Assembly (NCBI RefSeq): GCF_963675165.1
Contig: NC_087387.1
Location: forward strand, 2,221,501-2,285,500
Reading direction: 5' to 3'
DNA from: Halichondria panicea
Taxonomy: Eukaryota > Porifera > Demospongiae > Suberitida > Halichondriidae
Length of the DNA stretch: 64,000 nucleotides
Shown here: one piece after another, positions 13,377 to 28,300 of the stretch
Position numbering within the stretch: the stretch's first letter is position 1
How the letters are laid out: the number at the start of each line of letters is the position of its first letter
Notes under the pieces: generated by a model
The model's input: only the letters and a program-made list of their open reading frames with translations
What the model was told of the DNA's origin: nothing
The model's database searches: none
Made by a program: the position numbers and the translations under genes

Positions 13377-16300
13377 CTATAAAAGGTTTATAATGGCAAT
13401 AATATACACAGCACAGCAGCTACACAGTTCAAATACTATACATGCAGACACTGTTGGGGCACCTTTTCTACTTTTATGGCTCAGCCATCGTAAAGAGCTC
13501 ACCTTATAGTAGACACTCTTAGCTTTTTTTCTTTGTTTCGTACCGATCTTCTCGTACAGAGACAGCAAACTATCGCCAATATAGCAAGAGCAGCCATAAC
13601 CATGACAGCGGTGACGCTGATAATCACAGGGTCACCTCCCTGACTGATTGACCGAGCCGTGGACACTGTTGGGTCTAGAGATAAAATCAGGCAATTATGT
13701 ATAATTGTTATATCAACAGAGGAACTCAAACAATTTGGGGACAATATACAAAGCATGTAATTGAAGTTATACAGGAGAAAGAATTGTACCTAAGCCTATT
13801 TCCTTGTCATAAAAAAGTACACTAATTTTGTCACGGGACTACTGCATATTACACTGAATATATACACACCAGTAGATCTACCAGCCACACATACATATAC
13901 CCAGGGCTTACTTTCTATGCATGCAGGTTCTGTGGCTGTCCAATTTCCAGTGTCACATATCCTATAGCTAGTGGCATTTCCATCCAGCCTGAATCCATCG
14001 TCACAAGTGTATGTTGCAACAGTTCCATTCGGTCTAGTGGCATTAAACAGACTTTCCATCATATCATATTCCAAGACACCGTTGTCAATTGGAGGCAGGT
14101 CACGGCAAAAGGCTACAATAATGAACAAAACCTTGAGTTTTAATTTGAATTCAAAAATCAAACTAGGTAAAAGCCAAGTACCAGAGATTTGCTTGGTAGA
14201 AAATAGAGGCTATATATGTAACAGTGTCCCACATATAGCCTCGAAATAATTAAGGCCTATATAGACGACTGTAACCTGCCCGGAAATATTTGATTATTAT
14301 ACTTTTACTAGGCCAGTGCGAATATAACAATTCTAGGTTTATAATAATGTAAATAATGCAGCAATGAACCATACCTATACATGTCGGCATTGTACCCAAC
14401 CATTCACTGTTGTTACATGTCCTGTTTTCATCTCCAGAGAGAGTGTATCCTTGATTACAGGTGTGAGTGGCAACAGTACCATACGGCCTCAGAGGGTAAC
14501 CATCAAAACTATAGGAGATGTTTCCATTGGACAACGGGGGAAGATGATCACACTGACCTGCGTACATTCAACATCAGCAACATAAATTATAACAGTAGTC
14601 TAAGAACGTTTCAAATAATAATCTAAACTCTAAAATCAACACTTTTTGGGGACCGTCTAAGAACCCAGAAGTGTTCTACACTTGACCTGCATGCATACGT
14701 ATGTAGGTTACTTGAACATCAATTAAAAGTGGAACCAATGTGGATTGGGACCTAGGGTTGATTTCTATGTATAAGTACCATCAACTGCATGGGTATATAT
14801 AAACACATATTCTTTGAACTGCAACAGCAATCATTAGACGTAAATCATACAATCGACAAACTATAGAAAGGGGCTTAATTTTCGCCGTTTTCGTGGGTTG
14901 GCAATCCTACACGGAAATTAAGTCCAGGAAATTGTTCTTTAATTAGCTATAACGTGCAAAGATTAAAGGCATGGCTTCCGGTAAGCTGTCTCCCACGAAC
15001 ATTGTGCAACGAAATGCTTTTAGAGGCCATTCCACGAAATATAAGTGCATGCGCATGCCTCAAAAATTTCGCACTATACGGTATATAGTGATTGTAGGGA
15101 CACATTAATGATAATTAAGCGTGACAGCTGTATACGTACGTACCTTGATCGTCTATAATGGTGATGGTGTAACTTTGTCGTGGTAGATAACAGTTTTCAC
15201 TAGCATCACATTCAACAAATATTTCCAATTTTTCAATTGGTTCCGGAATGTCATCATCAATTATGGGCACGATAAATCGATTAACGGGAGCTGAATTACG
15301 GCGTCTCCATCTCATGTTACTATTGCCTGATCCTGGGCGTACACCAGTTAAAGTATAGTCCTCTCCTGCATGTGGAAAAAATGTTTGGTGGCTGCCTGAA
15401 TCTACAACATTCATTGTCTTTTAACTAGGATTTAATTGGCATGCACTCCATGTTCACAGTAGAATAAGTTCCTAATGTCTGTGTTTCTATGCATGATGGT
15501 AAATAGAGACCCACAAAAACGTTTGCAATGTGCTATAGGATTGGCTGGGGGAAACACCAAAAAGCGTAGAAACAAGAAAGCGGACTGGGGCAAGAAGAGC
15601 ATACTACACTAATCCGTTACATATCTAAGGCTACATGTATGTATACCTTAATTTCTTGGCTGGTAGTTTTTCTATGCTATTTTTGTGGTTTTCCTGGCTA
15701 ATTGTTCAATCTATGGTCCGACAACCGTGCACCTAACATTAATTTTTGCTGAATCAGCATTTTCATAAAACTTGTCTTTAGAGGTACGTGTTGCACTCTT
15801 CTTAGACTTAGTCCTCTGTCTTGTATTGTTAGGTCTAGTAATAGGAGCTAACTCTCTCAACAACATCTGTAAAGGCAAGTTTTATTAAATGCTGATTCAG
15901 CAAATCGGACCTCCTCTGGGGTTCTTATTCTATTGGAGTGGTGCCGTCATTAATTAGGAAAGACGGTAGCCTACGTATTTATTGCTCACCCTACATTATT
16001 TTACCTTCTGTTGCAGACAAATTTCTAGTAACAGCAAAAGCTCTTGTTACTGTTGAACGGTCCCCTCTTGTTATCAAGAACTCCATATCCACTTGACCCA
16101 CTGTTTCCAAAACACTCATGTCTTGAGCTTCAATCCAAGCCACTGCAAGAGGAAAAAAGTGAAGTGAAATTAAGGACACATTTTAGGTGGTATAGAACTT
16201 ACGTCCTATTGGTTTCATCGCAAATGGAAGAGGGTAAGCAAATGAAATTTCCTTAGCAAAACCATATGCATACCCCCAGAACGGTACATCACCAGAAAAA

Positions 16301-19300
16301 TGTATATCAAATGCATCTACTCCGAAGACTCCAGTAGCTCCCCGCCCACACACCATTGATGCAATACAGTCCACACTACAATCGATGGTAGTGAAACCAT
16401 CAGTTGGTGTGTATGCATCTCCATTGACTAGTAATCCTTGAGTGTTTGGTTCGTAATCACTTTCCCGGAGAGTATAGCTTAAGGACACAGAAGAAGGATC
16501 TGACAGACTTGTGAGACTGTACCGAGTTAGATAGGAATCGACAGGTGGTATGTACACCATCGAGGGACTGATGATTAGATTAGTGAAGTTCAAATTATCG
16601 ACTGAACTTCCAAGGGTGTAGCTCATAACTGTAATCGGACGTGTTGACTGGACGCTGCAAAATGTACGACTGTTATGTGGTGTTCTGCACTCAACGTATT
16701 GGCCTCGATTTATAACAGCGGTCATAGACCGACCAAAGCCTGATAGGAGGACTCTTCGACCATTACTACTAGCAGAGACTGGCTCACATAGACAGTTCAC
16801 TTGTATAGAGGCTTCATCGCTGACAGTACCGATTCTATATACTTCACCACTTTGTCGAAGATCAAATGGTGCAAGAAAAAACATATTACCGTACGTTGGG
16901 TGTGGTGGAATTTGTTCTACCAGATAATCGCAAGTTCCATCGTTGGTAGGTTTTCCACATTGATGGCCACTGAAAACAGACAAAGGTTTGTCAGATGTAA
17001 TGATAGAGCTGGTTAAATCATTCATATTACTAAGCATCAGAGTGTCGAAGCGATTGAAGTGCACTCCGTATGTCGATTCTACCCGAGTGTTAGTGATAGC
17101 AGGGTTTGGTCTCACCCAGGAGGGATGAAGCTGTCTTTGTGATGTTATCATTTGAATACGTGTGTCATCCTGACATGGTGTGATGAGAAACTGACTCTCA
17201 AAAGTTCCTCCACCGTTTGCATCTGACGAGAATATGAAATATTGGTAATCTTTCGCTGTTGGAAACTCGACACAGTTAATAGCCATGAAGGCATCAGCGG
17301 AGGAGGCCATGTCATTATTACTACTGAGAGCATATACGGTGAGCTCATCATTTGGATTATTTGCAGTTAAAATCAGTCCTTTTTGTCTATCATTTGTAGA
17401 TCCATCATTATCGCCGTCACTCTGTACTGATAAGTCCTGCCGTCCGTTACTCACTCCACCAGCTTGCAATTGAATGACTGTGAAATGCCCCCTCTGTGCT
17501 GTGCCAGTACGAGAGAACAACCCACTGTCAGGTGATACCTCGTTGAATCTAACCAGGCCAGGAAGCCTCGTTTCAATAGTGAAAGCAGACACATCTTGTT
17601 CCGTCGTAATATAAAGTGATATTTTGGACCGTCCAACAGCATTTCTCATAAATGCAAAAGCAAATTTATTGCCTCTGGTTTTAAGAGAATTGGAATCTAT
17701 GGAAATAATGTCATTATGAGAGGTACATACTTTGTGACCTGTAGGAGGTTTGTTATAATGATAAACTTTTTTAGAAAGCTGTTTATGGTCTCACACTTAT
17801 ACATCATCCTGTACTGAGGTGGTGGTACATCGTAACTAGGGTAAATACATAGACACTTACTATACACAGGTGCCTTGCGGGAAGCTCTGATTTAATAAAT
17901 TGTTTATGTTGAATTTTAACGTGAAAGAAATGAAGAAAATCTTACACGATAAGATTGAGACACTTATTAATTTGCACTATCAATTACAGCAAGTACCGGT
18001 ACTTATAGCCAGTCAATCGACAAGCTTATAGCTATATACGTTGTATAGGGGATCATTGTGTAACTTACATCCAAGCTTATAATTCTGTATTATAAGTACA
18101 TACAGTCATATGAAATGTATATAATTATACCATCAAACCACAAATTAAAGCATGTACGGGCGATTTGGAAACAAGTGCATGTAAGTGAAATATAGACACA
18201 ACTATCCACATACCAGGGCTCTGGATTTTATACAGAGGTAATTTATGACCCAGTGGATAAATAAATAATGCAGCAATTAAACCTACCTTTACATGTCGGC
18301 ATTGTTCCCAACCATTCACTGTTGCTACATGTCCTATTTTTATTTCCAAGGAGATAGTATCCTTGGTTACAGGTGTAAGTGGCAACAGTACCATACGGCC
18401 TCAGAGGGTAACTATCAAAACTATAGGAGATGTGTCCATTGGGCAACGGGGGAAGATGATCACACTGACCTGCGTACATTCAAAGGTTAATCACAGTGCA
18501 TGGAACCTCTAAATGGTCACACTTCTGGGAACTATAATTATGGAGATTGATCTTTGTGTCTTGATTTCAGTGGTTAATTTCTACGTGCTTCTATTTTGAT
18601 TGAGTGACCTGATTATAGAAGTGCCTTGTCTACATGCATTTAGTTACATTGAACATAAATCACTAATATGCATACAGTGCATGGACAAACTAATGAATGT
18701 GGGCACACACAACATAAGATGATGAGCATGACAGTGACGTACGTACCTTGATCGTCTATAATGATGATGGTGTAAATTTGTCGTGGTAGATAACAGTTTC
18801 TATTGTCCTCACATTCAACAAAAATCTCTAATACTTCGATTGGTTCCGGAATGTCATCATCAATTATGGGCACAATAAATGGAGCAATGGGAGCTGATGT
18901 ATGACGTCCCCATCTCAAGTTACTTTTGCCTGTACCTGGGCGCAAACCAGTTGAATTATAGTCCTCTCCTACAAGACAAAAGAAAATACTGAGTTTAATC
19001 TCTCTACATGCAATACATTAGTGAACACATGCATGCACTTTGTAATCTAAAGCTCTTGGACTGAGTATCATTTTAGAGCATGGACCCTGCGAAAAATTTC
19101 TCCAACATGTACATGAATAAAAAGAACCTGCCAATACCTTCCGTTGCAGACAAATCACTAGTGACAGCGAAAGCTCTTGTCCTCACTGAATTGTAACCTC
19201 CTGTTATCATAAACCCCATATCCACTAGACCTACATTTTCCATAACAGTCTTGTTTTGGGCTTCAATCCAGGCCACTGGAGAAAAGGAGTGAAGTAAATA

Positions 19301-22300
19301 AGGGACACATTACTTTTGTGTGTATAACTTACGCCCTATCGGTATCATCTCAAATGGTAGAGGATAAGCAAATGAAACATCCTCAGCAGAACCGTATGCA
19401 AACCCCCAGAATGGTATATCACCAGAAAATCGTATATTAAAGTTTCTTTGACCTAAAAATTTAGTAGCTCCTAGCCCTCCTAGCCCACATAGCACTTTTC
19501 CAATGCAATCGATTAAACCCTCAGATGGTGTGAATACATCTCCGTTGACAAGCAATTCTGGAGAGTTTACATCGAAATCACTTCGCCTGAGAGTATAGCT
19601 TAAGGACACAGAAAATGGATCTGACAGACTTGTGAGACTGTACCGAGTGAGATAGGAATCGACAGGTGGTATATACACCATTGAGGGATCGCCGATTGGA
19701 TTTGTGAAGTCCAAATTATCGACTGAACTTCCGAGGGTGTAGCTCATAACTGTAATCGGACGTGTTGACTGGATGCTGCAAAATGTACGACTGTTATCTG
19801 GTGTTTTGCACTCAACGTATTGGCCTCGATTTATAACAGCGGTCATAGACTGACCAAAGCCTGATAGGAGAACTCTTTGACCATTACTACTAGCAGAGAC
19901 TGGCTCACATAGACAGTTCACTTGTATAGAGGCTTCATTGCTGACAGTACCAATTCGATATACCTCACCACTTCGTCGAACATTAAATGGTGCAAGAAGA
20001 AACATATCACCGTACGTTGGGTGTGGTGGAATTTGTTCTACCAGGTAACTGCAAGTTCCATTATTAATAGGAGTTCCACATTGATGGCCACTGAAAACAG
20101 ACAGTGGCTTGTCAGATGTAACGATAGTGCCAGTCAAATCATCAACATTGCTAAGCATCAGAGTATTAAAACGATTTAAATGTAGTCCGTATGTCAATTC
20201 TTCTTGAGAGCGAGTGATAGTGGAGTTTAGGCTCACCCAGGAGGGATGAAGCTGTGTTTGTGATGTTATCACTTGAATACGTGTGTCATCCTGACAGGGT
20301 GTGATAAGAAACTGGCTCTCAAAAGGTCCTCCACCAGACGAGAATACAAAATATTGATAATTGGGTGCTGTTGGAAACTCGACACAGTTAATGGCCATGA
20401 AGGCATCAGCGGAGGAGGCTATGTCATTATTACTGCTGAGAGCATATACGGTGAGCTCATCACTTGGATTATCTGCAGTTATAATCAGTCCTTTTTGTCT
20501 ATCACTTGTATCATTATCGCCGTCACTCTGTACTGATAAGTCTGGTCGTCCGTTACTCACTCCACCAGCTTGTAATTGAATGACTGTGAAATGCCCCCTC
20601 CGTGCTGTGCCAGTACGAGAGAACAATTCATTGTCCGGTGTTACCTCGTTGAATCCAATCAGGTTAGGAAGCCTCGTTTCAATAGTGAAAATAGACACAT
20701 CTTGTTCCGTCGTAATATATAGTGTTATTTTGGACCGTCCAACAACATTTCTCATAAATGCAAGAGCAAATTTATTGCCTCTGGTTTTAGGAGAACTGGA
20801 ATCTGTAGAAATAGATTTCATCACATGAGAGGTACATACTTTGTGACTTCGTGATTTGTACGTTACTTTTTATGCATGGTCGTGATCCCCCTCTGTAACA
20901 GCTAGGTGATATCTTAATTATCGATCTAAATACAGTGGAACCTCCATAAACGGACACCATTGGGGAACAGCCATTTGGCCGTTATAGAGAGGTGGTCTTC
21001 CTTGGGAGATTCCGATTGCCAGCTATTTATGGTCTATGAGTCATTTCTTGCTGCAAATGAATCTTGGAGCTTTGCTAACTGCTCTTTAGCTCATACAAGC
21101 TTTGAAAAGGCTGTAGAGACAAGCTACAGCTAGGTTTTCACGATTGTGCAAAATAATGCTATCTCAGCAATAATTTCTGAGTGTGGCTGTCCGTTCTGGG
21201 AGGTTATTTTCCATTGCTAAAGCTGGTTGGGGACTAGAAAGCTACTCGTTATATGGAGTAGAGAGGTGGTCGCTCCTGAGAGGTTGCTTTACATTGTAGT
21301 TTCAATCCGGACCTGAGCTCTTGGCTGTTATATAGCGTGTGGTTGCTCTTTGGAGGTGGTTGTTAATGGAGGTTCCACTGTACCACCCCATGTCAAACAT
21401 CCTATAATATTATACCCTGGCCTGCATGTATCAATGTCCACAGAAACTAGAACTATAAGTTCTCACTTGGAGTGACCGGCCTAAGTGCACCACAATCTAT
21501 ACCGTATAGTGGGTAATTTTTGTGGATTCGTTAATTTAAATAGCTGATTTTCGTGAGTAAAAATTTCGTTTGCTTTATTACGTGCACTGTAGTGCATGCG
21601 TTGTTAACCACGCCTATGTTTTCATGTGGCAGTAAACTAATGACGTGACAAAAGTATAGGATATACCACACCTAAGAGGAGGATATGTACCCATATATCC
21701 TCCGCTACTGTGGTTACTCCGAGGCGTAGCCGAGGGGTATGTAACCATGGTAGTGGAGGATATATGGGGTGCATATCCTTCGAGTAGGTGTGGCATATCT
21801 GACTTATACCACGTGACCGCAGCACTATAAAAGGACCTCCCCCTAGCAACAATTCAATCCACGATGCAGACTGCAAAAAGAACAAGGCTGTGTGCCGGAT
21901 TTTGCAGCCGTCAAAGAGCTAGTTGAGCAACGTGTTGACTCCTACAGATGCTCAAGAGCTTCGATCACTGGTCCAAGTGTTGACCATTCGACGTCCCTTA
22001 CTGGAGTTGCAAGCTCTTCTTGGATAAAATGCACGAAGCTTAGCCATCTTGTTGGGAGCAGCTTCCGTATTTCTGCCGTCACTTTGAGTCTTAGTACCGT
22101 TAAGCATGGCTCTTTTCTCTTTGCTTACTTTCTTGACAAATTAAAAAACAACTTGAAAACTGTGCATGCCTGGGGCTGCATAATATTTTTCTATATATCT
22201 TACAGCTGTTAACCAATGAAATCAATTAGTGGTGACGTAAGTGTGGTATAACTATAGCTTGCAAGCGCTCAGTTATGTGTTTCATGCATTGCCACTATCA

Positions 22301-25300
22301 ATATTATCATGCATGCAGCAAGTACTGGTAATTGTATAGTCATTCAGTCGACAAGCTTATATAATTATAGGTATATACAGTGTAGGAGATCTAATTTCTA
22401 AGTGTGGAACTTTGCATACATGTACTTGTATATACGACAATTGTACGTATACATGTACAGTGTACTGAAAAATGTAACCAAGTATAATAATTATAATAAA
22501 TACATACCATTAAGCCACAAAATAAGTTTGAAAACATGTGAATGTGTTTGAAAGAAAGCAGCGACTGCTAGGAAATGTTCGTCGATAAATTTTGCACTTG
22601 TTAGAAGTGAAATAGGCATGACTATCCACATACCAGGGCTCTGGATATGACAGACCTAATGGTCTCAATTGGAGTATTATATTGACCCAGTGGATAACAT
22701 TTTAAATAAATAATGCAGCAATTAAACCTACCTTTACATGTCGGCATTGTTCCCAACCATTCACTGTTGTTACACGTCCTATTTTTATTTCCAAGGAGAT
22801 AGTATCCTTGATTACAGGTGTAAGTGGCAACAGTACCATACGGCCTCAGAGGGTAACCATCAAAACTATAGGAGATGTTTCCATTGGACAACGGGAGAAG
22901 ATGATGACACTGACCTGCGTACATTCAAAGGTTAATCAGCAGCATTATACAATTCGATGGAACCATAATCATCTCTAAGTACAATCAACTATCTCTACAT
23001 CAGCACCTTTGGGACCTATGGAAAGCATCCTCTATACATTTAGGTTTCCTGAAGTTCTACTGGAGTGTCTTGATTATAAGAGGTGTCCTAATTTCACTAA
23101 TTTTAGGGGTACCACTGAACATCAATCATAGACTACTATGTATAATCATAATTATACAGTCGACAAGCTAATGAATGGCAGAACTATACAAAAACTGCAA
23201 ACCGTGCAGATAAGAACCTCACTATATATAGAGCTGTAGTAAGTTTTTTGTAAATACTGTTGCTATTTACGAATTGGGGAAAAAGTGTACAAACAAGTGC
23301 AAAAAAATATTAATTTTTGTGAAATGGCTCGAGTACCAAAAATAGACTAAGTATTGGTTATTTTATAGTTATAGTTATAGTTGAGATTGCATGGTTTGAG
23401 TGATATAGGATACAGTTTTACGTACCTTGATCGTCTACAATGGTGATGGTGTATCGTTGTCGTGGTAAATAACAGTTTTCGTTAGCCTCACATTCAACAA
23501 AAATCTCTAATACTTCAACTGGTTCCGGAATGTCATCATCAATTATGGACACAATAAACTGATTATTGGGAGTTGAATTTCCAGCTCTCCATTCCAATTT
23601 ACTACTATTGCCCAGTGTACCTGGAAGTAAACCAGTGGAACCATAGTCCTTTCCTAGAAGAAAAATGATAACAGTAACCACCCTACACGTTTTATTACGC
23701 TCGGGAGACTACAGTCCCTTTGGGCTTTTAAATCCCATACGGACACAACTCACATATAAATTATAGTGTCTAGATATACTACAGATTTAGTGTGAATGTG
23801 CAAGCCTTGCCCTCGAGGCTACTAACTACCGTATAGCGGGTAATTTTCGTGGGGTAAAAAATTCGTTTAACTCGAAAACGGTGATTTTCGTGAGTAAAAA
23901 TTTCGTTTAGTCTCATTGCCTCCACTGCATTAAAATTTCGTGGAGGTCAGCTTGCCCACGAAAATAACGAATTTTTTACCCCACAAAATTACCCGCTATA
24001 CGGTATACAATACAACAAGTTTATTGTACTTGGCAACAGGCTATTCGTTAATTCCATGCTAAAATACCTCCTCAGAGCCATGTATAATAATTATAAGATC
24101 TTCAACTATGTAGTAAGTAATATTTAACAGTACATTGTATTAACACAGAATAATCCTCTTACCTTCTATTGCAGTAATATTTCTAGTGACAACGAAAGCT
24201 CTTGTTCTCAGTGAAGTATCTCCATTTGTTACTCTGAACCCCATATTTACTAGACCCACAGTTTCCATAACGATCATATCTTGAGCTTCAATCCAGGCCA
24301 CTAAAACATTCAAAGAAGTTATTACGGACACGTTTATACGATATAGCTAAAACTTACGTCCTGTTGGTATCATCTCAAACGGTAGAGGGTAAGCATATGA
24401 ATTGTTCGTAGCAAAACCATTTACAAAACCCCAGAATGGTACGTCTCCAGAAAACTTTATATCATGATTTTTTGGGCTTAAGAATCCTGTAGCTCCCTGA
24501 CCGCACGACATCGATCCAAAGCCCTCATTGCAATTGATGGTAGTGAAACCATTAGTCGGTGGGAGTACATCTCCATTGCCAATCAATCCCTCTGTGTTGG
24601 GTTCGTAATAATCTCTTTCCTGGAAAGCATAGCTTAAGAAAGCAAAACGAGAATCTGACAGATTTGTGAGACTGTACCGAGTCAAATAGGAATCAACAGG
24701 TGGTATATAAACCATAGAGAAATACTTGAAAAGTTTATTATAGTTCATTACTGTAACTGGACGCGATGACTGAACGCTGCAAAAGCCTTGGGCCTGTGAT
24801 CTACATTCAATATATTGGCCTTGATTTATAGTAGCAGTGAAAGAGCTACCAGATCCTGAAAGGAGCACTCTATTACTACTCGCAGAGACTGGCTCACAGA
24901 GACAGTTAACCTCAACAGAGGTTTCATTGCTGACAGAGCCTATTTGAAACATTAAAGATATTGATGCAAGAAAGAATAAATCACCGTAAGTTGGATGAGG
25001 TGGAATTTGTTCTACAAGATAACTACTGTCTATTAGAGCGCCACTGAAAACAGATAACGGCTTGTCAGATGTAATGATAGTGCCCGTCAAATCATCCAAA
25101 TTGCTAAGCAACAGAGTATCAAAGCGATTGAAACGCAGTTCGTACAAGGCTTCACCCCGTGGATAAGTTGTATTAACACTTGGACTCACCCAAGAGGAAT
25201 GATGATGCACTTGTGAAGGTCTCACTCGAATAGTTGTCTCATCTTGACAGGGTGTGATGAGAAACTGACTCAGAAAATCACCTCTGCCAGTTACATCTGA

Positions 25301-28300
25301 TGAGAACACGAAATATTGGTAATCTCTTGTCGTTGGAAACTCGACACAGTTAATAGCCATGAAGGCATCAGCGGAGGAGGCCATATTATTATTACTGCTG
25401 ATAGCATATATTGTGAGCTCATCACCTGGATTATCTGCAGTTAAAATCAGTCCCTTTTGTCTATCACTTTCATCAATATTGCCATCAGTTAGTACAAATA
25501 TGCCTGGCTGCTCGTTAACTTCTCCAAAAACAACTTGCAATTCAACAACAGTGAACTCCCCCCTTCGAGCTGTCCCAGGACGAGAGTACAGTCCAGATGA
25601 CGTTTCGCTGAATCCATTTAGGCCTGAAAACTTCGTTTCGATAATGAAATTAGACACCCTTTGTTCAGTCGTAATATATAGCAGTATTTCAGCTCGTTTA
25701 ATACTATTTCCCATAAACGCAAGAGCAAATTTACTACCTCTGGTCTTAAGGACATTTGAATCTGTAAAAAAGAAATAACATAATGAATGTTGCAAGCTGC
25801 GCTGTGCTAATGCCTCTCAGCATATCTTGCTTTGCTTAAAAAGTATGGAGTGTTACAGAAGAGGTAATTGTTATGTTCCGAAATAATTATATGGAATTCC
25901 ATATTAATCTCAAGAGTGTTATAATTATAGAAATGGAAACAGATATAATGAAAGCACCGCAGGTGCTGATGCCTCGGTGGAGATGCCAAAGCTACATAAC
26001 ATAAAGCTACTATAATAGCTTAATTTTATACACATGATGAACATTTTTTATTTGCATGCTGCATGCAAACTCGAAGAGTGGGTAATGATCGACCATGATT
26101 GTTGTTAAAAACGATCGATGCCAAAGTTCAAGTCTAAAATTAATAACTGCCATCAGCAGAGCCTTGCAGCTTTCTTCTCACTCTTGCAGCTACCAATAGC
26201 TAGCGTTCTAGTGCAGAGCTAACTACTAAGTAGAGTAGCAACACTCGGTAAACAAGTTTGGCTACGTGCTCTTCTGAAAAGGCTGCATTGGCATTCCAAG
26301 TAAGCAAAACTAGGCATAACTCGAGAACGAAGCATTATTTTGAAAATCCACGAATTAAAATCCAAGAAAACATGACTAGAAGAAGCCTATAGAAACTCTT
26401 ACTTGCACTTCATTGATCTTTGAGCAGCTGTAGCAGTCTACCACACAGACAGACACACACACAAACACACTACCGTACACCTCGCTTGTGCATGCGCACC
26501 GAGGCATAATTATGGTGGGGCTTGATGAATGTTCAAGGATAGAAGCATATAGATCTAAAGTTTTAAGGAGTATTTTGCGTGCAGAAAAAGGGGTGTATCT
26601 GCAATAGGTTAAAGTTCGCAATTTCTTGTTTCCACGCTTTTTTGTGTTTCCCCTGGCCAATCTTAGCAACCGTTTTACGTTTTTTATCCAGATTCCCTTT
26701 CTTTTTTCAGAACAGAAGTAGTACGTTTCAATAATGAATACATAAGTCGAACATCAAGAAGCAGTACAAGTTAAATATGAGAAGACATGCAGGACTGGAA
26801 TAAACGCATATATACCGTCTTTCTTCTAACTACAGGACCACTTTAATAGTAGAACCAACTGTCAGTTGTGTTCTATTTATGAACCATTTCTAGGTGTTTA
26901 GCTAATTATATAGGCTTGAAACCCATCACCCTTCTTTTGGTGGACAGCCCACACCCATAAGGTCTAATAATAAATCGAAACAAAGTGTACATTTACTGGA
27001 TTTTACATAATTACCTGTCCAGTAGTAGATTAGCTAAATGTCAGACTCAGCTATAGATCTACTTACTGACTTTACTTTTTATACTCGAGACATAGTTTAT
27101 CATTCTCGAAATAACAGCCATGCAATTACAAATTGCCAGCTATTACCGTATAGCGGGTGATTTTTGGGGGGCTAAATATTCGTGGTTGGCAATATTTATC
27201 GTGATTGCTGCACTGCAGGTAAAGGTAGGCAAGGTCGGTTCATTTGTGGGTAAAATATTCGTGGTAAGACCTTCAACCCCGAAAACCACGAATCTTTTGC
27301 CCCAGGCTAAAATTAATTACCCTCTATACGGTATTATTCCCCGCATTACTCCTCAGTTTAAACCTTAAGTACACCCCAGAGTTATCAATCAACGGTACAT
27401 GCATGGTGCTGTTTGGAATGAGGGATGACATTATCTTAATTAAGTTTGTTACAGAGTATGTATCAATTAACAGTGTGCATGAAGCAATAATGGGGTACAT
27501 GAATGGTACTGATTGGAAGAGGGATGAAACAAACTTAACTATTAATGGATATAGTTTCTTCTCAAATTCCTGCAATCTATAAGCACCACTCTATATATGC
27601 TGTGTGTTCTTCGGGGCATGTCAGTTGGTTACTGTCTTTGAATTATGCACGCAACATTCATTAATGTTGCGTGCACGTACAATTTGAATTATTAATTAAG
27701 AGAGGTGAATGGAAAAGGATAATAGGAGAATTCTATGGGAATCAGAGAATAGAATAACAGGAAATGTCTTGAGCATAATCTATAAAGGCCTAACAGTCTG
27801 GGAATGCACTGGATCAGACTGCTGCTTGAAAAAGATGCTTAAAGTTCAAAGTTTATAATTAATGGCTGCTCTGTGCAGCTTAATTTGCAGCTCTTTCCTC
27901 ACTCCTAATCTAACAGATTTTGCTATGCACGTGTTTGAAGAACCTGCAATAGCCATTAATAACTTGAGAACGAAGTAAATCCACCAACGAATAAAATGTA
28001 GCTAAAAGCCTATAATTATCCCTTTACCGGTCAATCGTTTAATTCGGGAAAAGGGTCATCACTTTAGTTTGAATTTGAATTTGTGGGTCAGCCCAACCCA
28101 CCAACTTAGCTTGATTTGATCATTCCAATGAAGACTTGGCTTAGAAGTAGTCTCGAATTCCAGCCTCTTTGCAAGCTAATTTGGGGAGGGCGTGGCCAGA
28201 CTAGCTTAGAAGATGGGCGTGGGTCAATGGTTGTGCACACACACACACACTAACCAGTCGATTATGCCTTGCTGCTTGCCTCGATGGAAGTATGTGTGGC

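Larger units (their letters stand above)
20803..22731 (-). other. receptor intron between modules 2 and 3, with exon relic and repeats
   Basis: Holds a second signal-peptide exon relic at about 22628-22650 (CCAGAGCCCTG then GTATGTGG on the minus strand), plus the inverted-repeat elements listed separately. A TATAAAA box-like motif at about 21827 lies upstream of a short plus-strand frame, but nothing coding is recognised. Confidence 0.5.

Noticed and set aside
21892-22212. 106-codon plus-strand frame after a TATAAAA motif at about 21827
   Set aside because: The frame has no ATG near the TATA-like motif that stays open, and no recognised domain. Another frame ([19 protein letters not shown]) looks protein-like, so a dead exon is possible but unsupported.
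25359-25778. 139-codon plus-strand frame
   Set aside because: Antisense shadow of the IgGFc-like exon; similar shadows occur at the same place in modules 1 and 2.
27120-27368. 82-codon plus-strand frame
   Set aside because: It runs across a TACCGTATA hairpin element.
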